Assembly (NCBI GenBank): GCA_904501885.1
Contig: CAJGCP010000012.1
Location: forward strand, 1 to 59,039
Length of the DNA stretch: 59,039 nucleotides
DNA from: an uncultured Acetatifactor sp.
Lineage (GTDB): Bacteria > Bacillota > Clostridia > Lachnospirales > Lachnospiraceae
Direction: 5' to 3'
Made by a program: the position numbers and the translations under genes. Within the stretch, counting starts at the first letter, position 1, and each line of letters begins with the position of its first letter. This document shows, in pieces, positions 15,812 to 24,902 of this stretch. The notes below the pieces were generated by a model. That model searched no databases. It saw only the letters and a list, made by a program, of their open reading frames with translations, and was not told the DNA's origin.

Positions 15812-17440
15812 TTACTGTGCATTGAACTTGTCAAGTGCTTTCTGCTTCATTTCGATCAAGGTCTCAACGCCTCTATCCTTCAATCCCTGGATATAGTTGT
15901 CAAACTCTGCATCGATATCTACTTCGCCGGAAACGAATTTAGCTCTCATCTCGCTCTGATAGGTAGAAACGTCAGTGTGAATTCTGGAGTACTCTGCCAT
16001 ATCTTCTTCAGCGATTTCGATTTCAGGCATCTTGTAGAGAAGTCTGTCATTTGCATCCCACGCTTCTACAGCTGCTCTCTGCTCAGGAAGTGCAGTATTC
16101 TGTACGAAGTACTCATACATAGGATTCCAAGGCCAGAAGGAACCTGCACGAGCATACTGATGGCACATCTGACCCATGGTGAAATCAGGGTCATTGGTAA
16201 TGATCTCGGTATAAGTAGGAACACCATCAACCATCTCATAGGATACGCCTTCGGTACCGAAACTCATGAAGAGCTGACCTTCGGGAGTATAACCATAGTT
16301 CAGAACCTTCATTGCCAATTCCTTGTCTTCACAAGCGGAGGTAATGATACCCTGGAAGGAACCGATGGTACCTTCGGTAGCGCCGTAGAAAGGCTTCTCG
16401 CCGTTAGGACCGGGAAGGGAAGGAATACCGCGAAGCTCAGCATCGGGATTAACTTCCTTCATAGCAGGAACATAAGAACCAAGACCAGCAATTACGGACT
16501 GCTGTACCATACCGGTACGTCCGTCATACAGCATACCGTCTACGGTAGTCTGCTCCAAGGTCAGATAGTCAGGGTTGATAAGCCCTTCTTCATACATAGT
16601 ATGGAAGAGTTTCAGATAATCCTTGTATCCGGGCTGCATATAACCAAGTTCATACTTGCCGTCTACATGATATTCACCACCATTGATCAAGCCGTAAGGA
16701 GTGGAGAAGAATCCGTAAGAGAACAACAGGTTCATTCTGTGAGCGGTCAATGCCATGGGGTACTCTGCACCCTTCTCGTTCTTGAATGCACGGAGCATAT
16801 CAAGCAATTCATCGGGGGTGGTAGGAGCTTCCATACCAAGGTCATCCAACCAGTCGCCACGAACGATCATACCGTTGGTAGCACTCATTCTAACATCGCC
16901 GTTCCAGTTACCGAAACCAACGATCTCACCATTTTCCATGGTCAACAACTTTTCTGCAACATCATTTGCTGCAAGTGCTGCTGCATAGTCAGGAGCCCAC
17001 TTTGCAATTTCTTCATCAGAAAGGGTAACGATGATTTCGTCAGCCAACATACCTTCTCTACCACCGTTGGTAAGTACGGGACCCCACATGATGATGTCAG
17101 GAAGGTCGCCACCTGCAAGCATCAGGTTGAAAGCGTCTTCTGTTTCGAACATTTCACATTCCAGGTTTACGCCTACGTTCTTCTCGTACTGCTCCCAGAA
17201 AGGAGTGTCCATGATGTTGGTGCAGTCGCCTGCAATCTTGAAGTTGTAACTCATCATCGCCATGGTGATGGTCTTGTCTTCAGCGCCGAGAGGATAAACA
17301 ACCTCGCCAGCTTCTGCAACTTCAGATTCTACTACAGCATCACTTGCTACAGAAGAATCAACTACTTCTGCCTGGCCACATGCGGTTACACCAAGAACCA
17401 TCACTGCAGCAAGCAGCATAGAAATCAGCTTCTTTTTCAT
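15812..17440 (-). CDS. Extracellular solute-binding lipoprotein, LplA/YtcQ type
   Basis: Large (542 aa) sugar-binding lipoprotein for the LplB/LplC-type permeases. The signal peptide MKKKLISMLLAAVMVLGVTAC ends in a lipobox, followed by an acidic, Ser/Val-rich linker (about residues 22-45) and the binding fold with the typical MLAGGDLPDIIMWG region. ATG 17440 is preceded by AAAGGAGG; the frame start at 17482 is not. The gene follows a membrane AraC sensor on the same strand and has its own promoter. Confidence 0.93.
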   Translation of the reverse strand: MKKKLISMLLAAVMVLGVTACGQAEVVDSSVASDAVVESEVAEAGEVVYPLGAEDKTITMAMMSYNFKIAGDCTNIMDTPFWEQYEKNVGVNLECEMFETEDAFNLMLAGGDLPDIIMWGPVLTNGGREGMLADEIIVTLSDEEIAKWAPDYAAALAANDVAEKLLTMENGEIVGFGNWNGDVRMSATNGMIVRGDWLDDLGMEAPTTPDELLDMLRAFKNEKGAEYPMALTAHRMNLLFSYGFFSTPYGLINGGEYHVDGKYELGYMQPGYKDYLKLFHTMYEEGLINPDYLTLEQTTVDGMLYDGRTGMVQQSVIAGLGSYVPAMKEVNPDAELRGIPSLPGPNGEKPFYGATEGTIGSFQGIITSACEDKELAMKVLNYGYTPEGQLFMSFGTEGVSYEMVDGVPTYTEIITNDPDFTMGQMCHQYARAGSFWPWNPMYEYFVQNTALPEQRAAVEAWDANDRLLYKMPEIEIAEEDMAEYSRIHTDVSTYQSEMRAKFVSGEVDIDAEFDNYIQGLKDRGVETLIEMKQKALDKFNAQ

Positions 17441-17468
17441 ATTAAATCCTCCTTTAATAATTTTTTGC

Positions 17469-17491
17469 GACCCGCAAGTCATTTGCAGGTC
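17469..17491 (-). other. Leader stem-loop in the lplA-type message
   Basis: Nine-bp stem with one G.U pair and a short loop (GACCTGCAA..TTGCGGGTC on the minus strand), about 15 bases before the AAAGGAGG ribosome site. Could stabilise the 5' end; no known riboswitch is recognised. Confidence 0.45.
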
Positions 17492-17505
17492 ATGAAGCTA
17501 TCTAA

Positions 17506-17535
17506 ATAGTACCATATATAGAAATATATGTACAA
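17506..17535 (-). promoter_or_regulatory. Promoter of the LplABC-type operon
   Basis: Minus strand: -35 TTGTAC, 18-base spacer, extended -10 TGGTACTAT. It lies between the sensor-regulator gene and the binding-protein gene. Confidence 0.65.
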
Positions 17536-17572
17536 CAACCAAAAAAAGACATTTTTTGCAAAAAGCGCACTT

Positions 17573-19771
17573 TTAGTTGCTAAAATTCTCGAGCGCTTCT
17601 CCCTTAACCTTCTCAAATGCATTGCGGAATGCTCTCATATTGGAATAGCCCACCATCTGCGCCACTTCCTGAAGAGAATAATTTCTCGTCACCATCAGTT
17701 CTCTGGCCTTCTCTACGCGCACCTCGTTAATGTAATACAGGATGCTTACGCCGGTCTGTTCCGTAAATGCTCTGGAAATGTATCTTGGGTTCTTGTCCAG
17801 TCCATCTGCAATATAATTTAGATTTAAATTGCTGTCATCATAATGCTCTTGTACATAACGGATCACCTTAGATACAATCCCTTTTCCTTCGCCGGCATGA
17901 TTTCTGGATATGGCCTGCATCTGGAATTTCAACAATTCCTCAAACTCGTCTCTCATCTGATAGATGCTGCGGGCTCTCACCAAACCTTCCAAATATCCAA
18001 ACGCAGTTTCCTGCAAAGAAACACTATTCACATATTCACGCATCACTTCCATAGACACGGTAAAGGCTTCATATACCCGCATCTTCATCAACGCAAGACT
18101 CTTGTTTGCCACATCTTCCTCTGCAAACATTTGATCCAAGGTATTCTGCATCAGTTCCTTATCATTCTCTGCAAACATCTGACGGAATCTTTGATCCAAA
18201 TATTCTCTCATCAAATGGAGCTCATCATACTGAGGAAGGAGTTTTACATCGATAACACCTTTTCCTCCCACCAGCTCCCCATACTCAAAAGCCGCTTTTA
18301 CATTTTGGTACAAATACTTCAGCACCGTGGCGTCCTCTCCCGTTTCGCCCATAACTGCAACCACAGGCAATTGCCAATAGTCATAGATGAGTTTGCACAG
18401 GGAATCCATTTTTTCCATGGTGCGGGTTCTCCACTCCTCAGGCGCTTCCTCTCCCAAATCGCAGAGATAATATACAAATCCGCCGTCTTCTATATGGAAG
18501 ATACGCTCTCCTTCCATCAACTCAGAGAAGATATTATCCAACACAAAGAAATGTAAATCCACTTCCTTTTCCGGCGTGTCCGGATGAATGGGAACCAAAA
18601 ATCCCAACAATCCTACTCTTCCCCGAGACAGAGTGTCTGCCAGCGCATTTTCACCGGACTCTGCAAACTGCCCACCTCTGCCCTTCATCAGCATCAACAT
18701 GCGGGAGTTGACTAACTCCTTCTTTTGTTGTTCTACCAATCGCTGGGTGGATTGTTTTTCCCGATTCAAGCGGACGAAGGTCCCCTTCAATCGCTCAAAT
18801 TCATTAGCTTCTCCCTCTTCTCCCTCTCCCAACTCTTCAATCACAGAGCGGATGGGACGATAATTAAAGCGAAGCAGTGCAATCATACAGCCCACAGCCA
18901 AAAGGATAGTCAAAATCAAATTGGTCCAAAAGTTGGTCCGGACGCTTCGGAAGGCATCTTCCACACTCTTTTGTGTGAAGACAAGTTCGTAAGTGATATC
19001 TGCCACCTCGGACTGTTTTTCCATTCGGATAAAATACTTTCCATCATTCAGCCAATCCGGCGCAGTGGTGATTTTACCATTACCTATCACGATGGCATCC
19101 GCTTCCTTAGGCTGAATCAAAAGCCATGCATCCGGCCCCACGTATTGGGTTGCTTCTTCTATTTTGCTTATTGGAATGCTGACAAATATATTATATGGTC
19201 CTCTGGGCGTTCTTCTCACCGTGTTGGCATACACAAGGCTGGCATCCTTCGACCACCAGTTCAATCCTTCGGCGATAAAATATGCGCCTCTGTAATCACC
19301 ATTCAAAATCTCTTTCCACTGGTCATATTCCGTCTGTATATCGGCATAACTCTGCAATCCTCCATAATACAATCTGGAGGAACAGGAATTCATACCATTG
19401 ATCAAATAATCTACATCTTTAAAATAAATCAAGGGGAATACATTGTCCTGACCGATGCAGTACTGGTACAGTTCTCCCTGTAGCTGATTGGTCTGCTGGT
19501 AAAACTGTGCATCCATGGCCTTATGCCCCTGCAGGGATACGGAGGTCTTGTTGAGCAACGCATAGGCATAGTTCTCCTGCATCAGTTTGATATAATTATC
19601 AATACTGCCGGAGGCATTGTGGAAGGAAAGCTCGTTGGCGCTAATTACTTCCTCCTTCAATGCGGAAACACTTCTATGATAATTGATAAAAACCATGGTC
19701 AAAAAGATAATAAATATCAGTATGTAGGAGCATGTCCATGTCCATAACACACTTCTTTTCCCCAAACGCAT
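17573..19771 (-). CDS. Membrane-anchored AraC-family sensor-regulator
   Basis: One-component regulator that senses outside and binds DNA inside. The 732-aa product has a membrane span near residues 12-32, an extracellular dCache-like sensor region to about 285, a second span (NLILTILLAVGCMIALL, about 288-305), a cytoplasmic linker and a C-terminal AraC DNA-binding domain (helices in NLNYIADGLDKNPRYISRAF and LQEVAQMVGYSNMRAFRNAF). Start ATG has GAGGAGA upstream. Such proteins (Bacillus YtdP, YesS type) usually switch on the adjacent Lpl-type importer, here 132 bases downstream on the same strand. Confidence 0.92.
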   Translation of the reverse strand: MRLGKRSVLWTWTCSYILIFIIFLTMVFINYHRSVSALKEEVISANELSFHNASGSIDNYIKLMQENYAYALLNKTSVSLQGHKAMDAQFYQQTNQLQGELYQYCIGQDNVFPLIYFKDVDYLINGMNSCSSRLYYGGLQSYADIQTEYDQWKEILNGDYRGAYFIAEGLNWWSKDASLVYANTVRRTPRGPYNIFVSIPISKIEEATQYVGPDAWLLIQPKEADAIVIGNGKITTAPDWLNDGKYFIRMEKQSEVADITYELVFTQKSVEDAFRSVRTNFWTNLILTILLAVGCMIALLRFNYRPIRSVIEELGEGEEGEANEFERLKGTFVRLNREKQSTQRLVEQQKKELVNSRMLMLMKGRGGQFAESGENALADTLSRGRVGLLGFLVPIHPDTPEKEVDLHFFVLDNIFSELMEGERIFHIEDGGFVYYLCDLGEEAPEEWRTRTMEKMDSLCKLIYDYWQLPVVAVMGETGEDATVLKYLYQNVKAAFEYGELVGGKGVIDVKLLPQYDELHLMREYLDQRFRQMFAENDKELMQNTLDQMFAEEDVANKSLALMKMRVYEAFTVSMEVMREYVNSVSLQETAFGYLEGLVRARSIYQMRDEFEELLKFQMQAISRNHAGEGKGIVSKVIRYVQEHYDDSNLNLNYIADGLDKNPRYISRAFTEQTGVSILYYINEVRVEKARELMVTRNYSLQEVAQMVGYSNMRAFRNAFEKVKGEALENFSN

Positions 19772-19851
19772 ACAGTTTCTCCTCTACTCCGACATTTCAC
19801 ACAATTTAAATCTCTCCGTCGGGTCATATACATTTCTTTATTCAATAAATT

Positions 19852-19880
19852 ATTATACTTTGTTTGTACCTGCTTGTCAC
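19852..19880 (-). promoter_or_regulatory. Promoter of the membrane AraC sensor gene
   Basis: Minus strand: -35 GTGACA, 17-base spacer, -10 TATAAT. It overlaps the plus-strand promoter at 19864-19891, so the two polymerases would compete. Confidence 0.6.
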
Positions 19881-19891
19881 TATTTTATAGA
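19864..19891 (+). promoter_or_regulatory. Promoter of the acyltransferase/PAP2 pair
   Basis: -35 TTGTAC, 16-base spacer, -10 TATAGA; leader of about 75 bases before the TTG start. Weaker than the opposing promoter it overlaps. Confidence 0.45.
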
Positions 19892-19974
19892 AATTTTGCA
19901 ATTTTTTTATTGCCTTCTGAAAGAAAATATGCTACTGATTATCTTAGTAAATTTATCACAAAGAGGTGTTGATT

Positions 19975-20808
19975 TTGAAAAACAAAGAACAGAAGTCTCC
20001 TTTGTTTTTAGCAGTGAAATATCTGGTGAGAATATTTTCTCCCAAGATGACATTGGAGGGTAGCGATGAAATGCAGGAAATGTTCTCTCGCAATGGCAAT
20101 GCGCCTTTCCAAGAACCTGTCATAATTGTGGCCAACCACTCCCAGATGTATGGGCCCATCGCCTGCGAATTGTATCTGCCTGACAACTGCCATATCTGGT
20201 GTGCCGGTGAAATGATGAAATGCAGTGAAGTACCTGCCTATGCATATCAGGATTTCTGGTCCGCAAAGCCCAACCTATTGCGGCCGTTTTATAAGGTTCT
20301 TTCCTATCTCATTGCACCGCTGTCCGTATTGGTGTTTGGCAACGCCAGAACCATCCCGGTATATAAAGATAGCCGTCTGAAGCACACCTTCCGGGATTCT
20401 CTGGAACAGTTGTTGGCCGGAAATAGCATTGTGATCTTCCCGGAACATAACAAGCAACATAACCACATTGTATACGAATTTCAAGAAGGGTTCGTGGATA
20501 TCGCCAGGCTGTATCACAAGCGTACCGGCAAAGCAATCTCCTTTGTGCCCATGTACATATGCCCGGCATTAGGAAAAATGTGTCCGGGCAAGCCGATTCG
20601 TTTTTCTGCCCAAGGCGACGTCCACGAGGAGCGCCTACGAATTTGTGCTTATCTGATGCAGGAAATTACAAATCTTGCAGAAGCGCTCCCCCGACACAGA
20701 GTGGTGCCCTACCCCAATATATCAAAGAAACTGTATCCTATGAACAATACCATTACAGAAAATGCTGCATCCGTAGATGTGCATACTTTCGATGAGGAGT
20801 CACTATGA
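19975..20808 (+). CDS. PlsC-like acyltransferase (LPLAT superfamily), divergent motifs
   Basis: Probably moves an acyl group onto a lysophospholipid-like acceptor at the inner membrane. Motif I is ANHSQMYGP: Asn-His are kept, but the Asp of NHx4D is replaced by Gly. Motif III is IFPEHNKQHN instead of FPEGTRS, and RTIPVYKD stands for motif II. The 277-aa length suits the family. I start at TTG 19975, eight bases after AAGAGG; GTG 19966 overlaps that site. The stop overlaps the next ATG by four bases (ATGA), so the two genes are coupled. The acceptor is unknown, and the changed motifs make even the reaction tentative. Confidence 0.75.
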   Translation: MKNKEQKSPLFLAVKYLVRIFSPKMTLEGSDEMQEMFSRNGNAPFQEPVIIVANHSQMYGPIACELYLPDNCHIWCAGEMMKCSEVPAYAYQDFWSAKPNLLRPFYKVLSYLIAPLSVLVFGNARTIPVYKDSRLKHTFRDSLEQLLAGNSIVIFPEHNKQHNHIVYEFQEGFVDIARLYHKRTGKAISFVPMYICPALGKMCPGKPIRFSAQGDVHEERLRICAYLMQEITNLAEALPRHRVVPYPNISKKLYPMNNTITENAASVDVHTFDEESL

Positions 20809-21470
20809 AAACACCTGTTGTAAACTATCGCGATTTCCGTTTTTCCAAATTAACTGATCCACGTTTTTCCCACCTGCTGCTATTGCTGGGCTGGGTGGTA
20901 TATTTTGCACTGTATTTTATTACAGAAAATTTTATCCCTATAGAAAATTGCCATGTGATGCACTGCAAACTGGATGATCTCATTCCCTTCTGCGAATGGT
21001 TTCTTCTGCCTTATGTATTTTGGTATTTACTGATTGTCTTTTCTCTCGGATATTTTGCTTTATATGACGTGGGTAGTTTTAAGAAACTGCAGGTTTTTAT
21101 TATGATTACCCAGGCAATTGCCATGATAGTCTACATCGTCTATCCCAATTGCCAGAACTTACGCCCCGAAGTTTTCCCCAGAGAAAACTTCCTGACCGAT
21201 ATCATAAGCCTAATTTATACCTTCGACACCAACACAGGAGTGTGCCCCTCCCTGCATTGTGCCTATTCCATCGGTATCGCCTCTGTGTGGCTGAAGGCCA
21301 AGGATGTTTCCAAATGGTGGAAGGCTTTCGTCGTATTTGCAGTGACTATGATATGCTTGTCCACGATGTTTATCAAACAGCATTCTGCAGTAGATTTCTT
21401 CGCCGCACTTCCTGTTTGCCTGATTGCTGAGATACTGGTGTTTAAGGTGTTCTATAAAAACAAGAAATAA
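20805..21470 (+). CDS. PAP2-superfamily membrane phosphatase or phosphotransferase
   Basis: Integral membrane protein of 221 aa with about six spans. The PAP2 motifs are CPSLHCAYS (C2; PSLH rather than PSGH) and IKQHSAVDFFAALP (C3, His and Asp kept). The PSLH form is typical of the Aur1/inositol-phosphotransferase side of the superfamily rather than simple phosphatidate phosphatases. It is translationally coupled to the PlsC-like gene, so the pair probably builds or remodels a membrane lipid. A terminator follows 30 bases later. Confidence 0.82.
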   Translation: MKTPVVNYRDFRFSKLTDPRFSHLLLLLGWVVYFALYFITENFIPIENCHVMHCKLDDLIPFCEWFLLPYVFWYLLIVFSLGYFALYDVGSFKKLQVFIMITQAIAMIVYIVYPNCQNLRPEVFPRENFLTDIISLIYTFDTNTGVCPSLHCAYSIGIASVWLKAKDVSKWWKAFVVFAVTMICLSTMFIKQHSAVDFFAALPVCLIAEILVFKVFYKNKK

Positions 21471-21500
21471 TTTGAACATCTATATAAAATTGTTATCAAA

Positions 21501-21538
21501 AAACTTCGCCGAAATCATTTCAGCGAAGTTTCTTTTTT
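21501..21538. terminator. Terminator shared by the PAP2 and MFS genes, overlapping the MFS stop
   Basis: A 15-bp stem with one mismatch (AAACTTCGCCGAAAT with ATTTCAGCGAAGTTT) followed by TCTTTTTT on the plus strand. The minus-strand MFS gene ends at 21520, so its last codons (Lys-Leu-Arg-stop) form the right arm of the stem. Confidence 0.8.
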
Positions 21539-22698
21539 GTAAGTAATAATAAACATATCAGTAGCATAATCGGAAATACAATTGCAACCAAGATTCCCGT
21601 CTGTAAATTCCCCTGCATTTTGTCCGAGATAAATCCCACTACCGTAGGCCCCGAGGAGCATCCCAAATCTCCTGCCAGCGCTAATAACGCAAACATGGCC
21701 GTTCCCCCCGTGGGCAGAGAGGCCGCCGCCTTACTGAATGTGCCCGGCCACATAATGCCCACGGAAAATCCGCAAGCCGCACAACCAATCAGACTAAAAA
21801 CAGGATTTGCAGAAACAGCTGTCAACAAATAGCTTGCTACACACAATAGCGTGCTTCCTATCATAAATTTATCTAATGAAATCTTCTCTCCATACTTGCC
21901 ATATAGGGTGCGAGCAGTCCCCATCAACACCGCAAAAGTCAGCGGACCGGCCAAATCTCCCGCTGTCTTTGATATGCCCAGTCCTACTTCTGCAAAGGCT
22001 GACGCCCACTGGCTCACAGCCTGTTCTGATGCACCGGAACATACCATCATAATCACAAACAGCCAAAACAACCTGTTTTTGCACAACTGTCCTACCGTCA
22101 TCCCTTTCTCACCTTCGGCAATCAGTGGCGCAATGGGTGCCCTCATAAATATCAGTCCATTGATCAAAGGAATGATACCCCAAATACACGCAAGAACTCT
22201 CCAGTTTCGGATTCCAAATATGCCAAAAAACAGAGTGGAACAAAGGACTACCCCCACATGTCCCCAGCAGTAAAAGGAATGTAACAGACTCATTGCTTTT
22301 TCTTTGTTATCTGTGGGACAACTTTCCATAATCGGACTAATCAATACTTCTATTAAGCCACCACCGACGGCGTATACCACAATACTCAAAAGAATTCCCG
22401 TAAAAGGGTCCATTAACTCCGGCAATATGGTAAGCAGAACCAATCCCAACGCCGCAAAAAACTGCGCAGCCACAATCGCCCTGCGATAACCTATCTTATC
22501 TGCGTAAAATGTTGCCAAAAAATCCACGCACAACTGCACACAGAAATTAATCGTAACCAAAAGCGTTATCCGGGCCAGCGGAATATGGTATGTATTTTGA
22601 AATGTAATGAAAAGCAACGGAACAAAATTGTTTATAATCGCCTGTACTACATACCCTGTAAAGCAGGCGAATATGGTTGTTTTATAGGATTTCATCAT
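21520..22698 (-). CDS. MFS transporter
   Basis: Twelve-span secondary transporter, 392 aa. The loop 2-3 signature is degenerate (ADKIGYRRA) and the symmetric loop keeps GISKTAG and LYGKYGEK. The second half resembles FucP/sugar-type MFS members, but substrate cannot be stated. ATG 22698 (next to a second ATG) has AAGGA upstream; the longer frame would overlap the next gene. It lies 29 bases after the 669-aa carbohydrate-locus gene on the same strand and is probably cotranscribed with it, so it may import or export that locus's sugar. Confidence 0.85.
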   Translation of the reverse strand: MMKSYKTTIFACFTGYVVQAIINNFVPLLFITFQNTYHIPLARITLLVTINFCVQLCVDFLATFYADKIGYRRAIVAAQFFAALGLVLLTILPELMDPFTGILLSIVVYAVGGGLIEVLISPIMESCPTDNKEKAMSLLHSFYCWGHVGVVLCSTLFFGIFGIRNWRVLACIWGIIPLINGLIFMRAPIAPLIAEGEKGMTVGQLCKNRLFWLFVIMMVCSGASEQAVSQWASAFAEVGLGISKTAGDLAGPLTFAVLMGTARTLYGKYGEKISLDKFMIGSTLLCVASYLLTAVSANPVFSLIGCAACGFSVGIMWPGTFSKAAASLPTGGTAMFALLALAGDLGCSSGPTVVGFISDKMQGNLQTGILVAIVFPIMLLICLLLLTKKKLR

Positions 22699-22727
22699 AT
22701 GTATTTCCTTCAATTTTCTTGATAAAT

Positions 22728-24737
22728 CTACATCAAAAATTGAGACGCATAATACAATGCCCAATCCTGGTCATTTGACCATGCATCATATCTTTTTCCA
22801 TAATCCTTCTGCGGCTTCAAATACTTTTTCTCCGCACCGGGCACGGAAGAATATAACTCTACTTTATACGGGTACAAGTAATTATTATAAGCGCTTCCGT
22901 CCTCGTTATAGACGCATAGGTTTCCGGACAAATTCCGTTCTATCACACAAGCATGTTCCTGGGTATTTCTCGCCTTATCATACCATGCGTATGCCCAGCC
23001 GGTGAGTGCGCTCCAGTACTGTGGGAACACATCTCCATAGCAAGCATACTTCCCAAACCAAAAATTATCCCAATATCTGACAGGAATACAGTTCACATGG
23101 AAATCCGGTTGATAGGCAAAAAAGGCTTGAGACATCTTATCATAGGCTTCTGCCTGATTCAAATATCTTTCATCCAAGCTCAAAATGTATGCCTGTGCAC
23201 AGTAACAAAGGATGCTGGCAGGAATTTCGCTGCACCAGGAGCACTCCATATGCCCTGAAGGTGAACTGATACCGCGTGCGCCGTCAAGATTCTCCACATA
23301 CTTCAAGAATTTAGCTAAAAACTCTTCCGCCAATTCGTTAAATTCTTCTTCCTTCAGCGCGCTATAAATTCTGACCGCTTCAATGCATTGCGCTGAATTA
23401 GTCATATTCGCCAGTTCAAAAAAATGCAAGATAATTCTCGCGGCATTCTCAATACATTTTCTCTCTTTGGTCAGGCAATACCATTCCAGGTAATATGTAG
23501 ATAGCCATGGATAATTGAAAATTCTCACGCTATCACTCCGTCTCCCCACATCACCGTAAACTGTCGCCGTCTCTTCATCAAAGAGTTCCCGTTCGATAAA
23601 TGCGCGGTGCTTTTTCAAAGAGCTCATCAGACTTTCATCATACTTCTCCTGTAACGCCTTACACACCACTACGCCAAGGCCTACACGTTCGCGACCGGCA
23701 TTGTGGTCATTATCTCCGGCTTCATAATAACAGGATTTCGTTTCGTTGTCATAAATCAAATATGCTCCGTCAATAGGGCTGCCTGCGCAATGATATTGCT
23801 GTTTTTCTGCAATAAAATGCGCCCTTTTCTCTAATATTTCAGAAACAGGTTCACTTACCTTTACAAAAGCTCTCGTCTTCTTGCCATTCACTTTTGCAAT
23901 GATTTCTTTTTCCCCTAAGGTGACGAAGCTGACACGGCATTTGATTGTACCATCCTCCTCGTATACGGGCAGTTCTTCATCACCGAGGCAAATGGATATG
24001 GTGTCTATTTCATCTGAACATTCTAAAGAGAACGTAATCTCCTCATTTTTTTCCACAGTATATTTATCCGCGCTGAGTCTAATTGTCCCTTTCTCTGTCA
24101 CAGGTGCAAATTCCGGTCTTTCATCGCAAAATCGGTACAAAAACCGATAAATTACCGTTTCATTCGGTGCCAATACCTGCTCCCTAGGCAAAAGGATGAT
24201 TGCCCCCCTATAGTAGGAACCATTCAACGTCCTGGAAATATCATATTTGATGCTGTAATCGTCAATGGCACCTTCCAAAGTAGTCATCACAAGGTAAGGC
24301 TTCTCTCCGTTTGCCTTAACAGAATACAGCCACGCACTGTCTCCGCCACACCAAACATGGTTGACACAGCTTTCGTTCATAACTTTAGACATATCTGAAT
24401 AATTGCAGGCATATGGAACAGGTATGCCGATTTTTTCTTTTGTCAGAAAGAATTCTGCATGTCCGCAATTTGTCATATGATAGGTCTCAAAATACCCCTC
24501 ATCTGTCATTTCCTTTTCAATTTTAACAGATAACATCATGGATTTATGTACTGCCGCAACAGTGATTATATTACCTTCCTTAGTAACACTCTCCGTTCGG
24601 AATCCTTCTATCAATCCCCAGTCTGAATTTTCCAAAACCCAATTCATCTTGTAGGCATCATTCAGGGCATAAATTCCTGATGTTGCCCCTGTTTGCTCAT
24701 CTACTTCTATTAACATTTCGGAATTTTTAAGTTCCAT
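22728..24737 (-). CDS. Large cytoplasmic protein, probable carbohydrate-active enzyme with alpha/alpha-barrel domain
   Basis: 669 aa, no signal peptide. The N-terminal half is beta-rich (about 1-300), including an immunoglobulin-like stretch around 215-290 (RLSADKYTVEKNEEITFSL). The C-terminal half (about 305-669) is helical with aromatic-rich, Trp/Asp-rich segments such as GDVGRRSDSVRIFNYPWL, SSPSGHMECSWCSEIP and YWDNFWFGKYACYGD, as in six-hairpin (alpha/alpha)6 glycosidases and unsaturated-glycan hydrolases. I do not recognise the family; GH154-like or a new group are possible. ATG 24737 has GGAGG seven bases upstream. It is followed by an MFS gene and preceded by SDR, GH16 and sugar-acid enzymes. 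Confidence 0.6.
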   Translation of the reverse strand: MELKNSEMLIEVDEQTGATSGIYALNDAYKMNWVLENSDWGLIEGFRTESVTKEGNIITVAAVHKSMMLSVKIEKEMTDEGYFETYHMTNCGHAEFFLTKEKIGIPVPYACNYSDMSKVMNESCVNHVWCGGDSAWLYSVKANGEKPYLVMTTLEGAIDDYSIKYDISRTLNGSYYRGAIILLPREQVLAPNETVIYRFLYRFCDERPEFAPVTEKGTIRLSADKYTVEKNEEITFSLECSDEIDTISICLGDEELPVYEEDGTIKCRVSFVTLGEKEIIAKVNGKKTRAFVKVSEPVSEILEKRAHFIAEKQQYHCAGSPIDGAYLIYDNETKSCYYEAGDNDHNAGRERVGLGVVVCKALQEKYDESLMSSLKKHRAFIERELFDEETATVYGDVGRRSDSVRIFNYPWLSTYYLEWYCLTKERKCIENAARIILHFFELANMTNSAQCIEAVRIYSALKEEEFNELAEEFLAKFLKYVENLDGARGISSPSGHMECSWCSEIPASILCYCAQAYILSLDERYLNQAEAYDKMSQAFFAYQPDFHVNCIPVRYWDNFWFGKYACYGDVFPQYWSALTGWAYAWYDKARNTQEHACVIERNLSGNLCVYNEDGSAYNNYLYPYKVELYSSVPGAEKKYLKPQKDYGKRYDAWSNDQDWALYYASQFLM

Positions 24738-24824
24738 ACCGGGTCCTCCATCGGTTGAATGAATTTAAATTCCAGGTTCCACCTTTTCAACTCCGCATCA
24801 TTACGAACTAAAAGTGGTATGTTT

Positions 24825-24853
24825 AATATAGTCAATATACGGACTGTTTTCAA
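24825..24853 (-). promoter_or_regulatory. Promoter of the 669-aa protein and MFS genes
   Basis: Minus strand: -35 TTGAAA, 17-base spacer, -10 TATATT. Together with the terminator just upstream this makes the pair a separate transcription unit. Confidence 0.6.
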
Positions 24854-24902
24854 GTGTTTTGTACTTTTTTAGCAAATATGTGCGCTGTTTTTCTGAGACA
24901 CA

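Noticed and set aside
15800..17509. 569-codon open frame on the plus strand
   Set aside because: It lies exactly opposite the LplA-type binding protein, which has signal peptide, lipobox and ribosome site. The antisense translation is Cys/His-rich with no domain, a codon-bias shadow.
17522..17572. Terminator after the membrane AraC sensor
   Set aside because: Only a 4-5 bp A/T stem is found, too weak to call.
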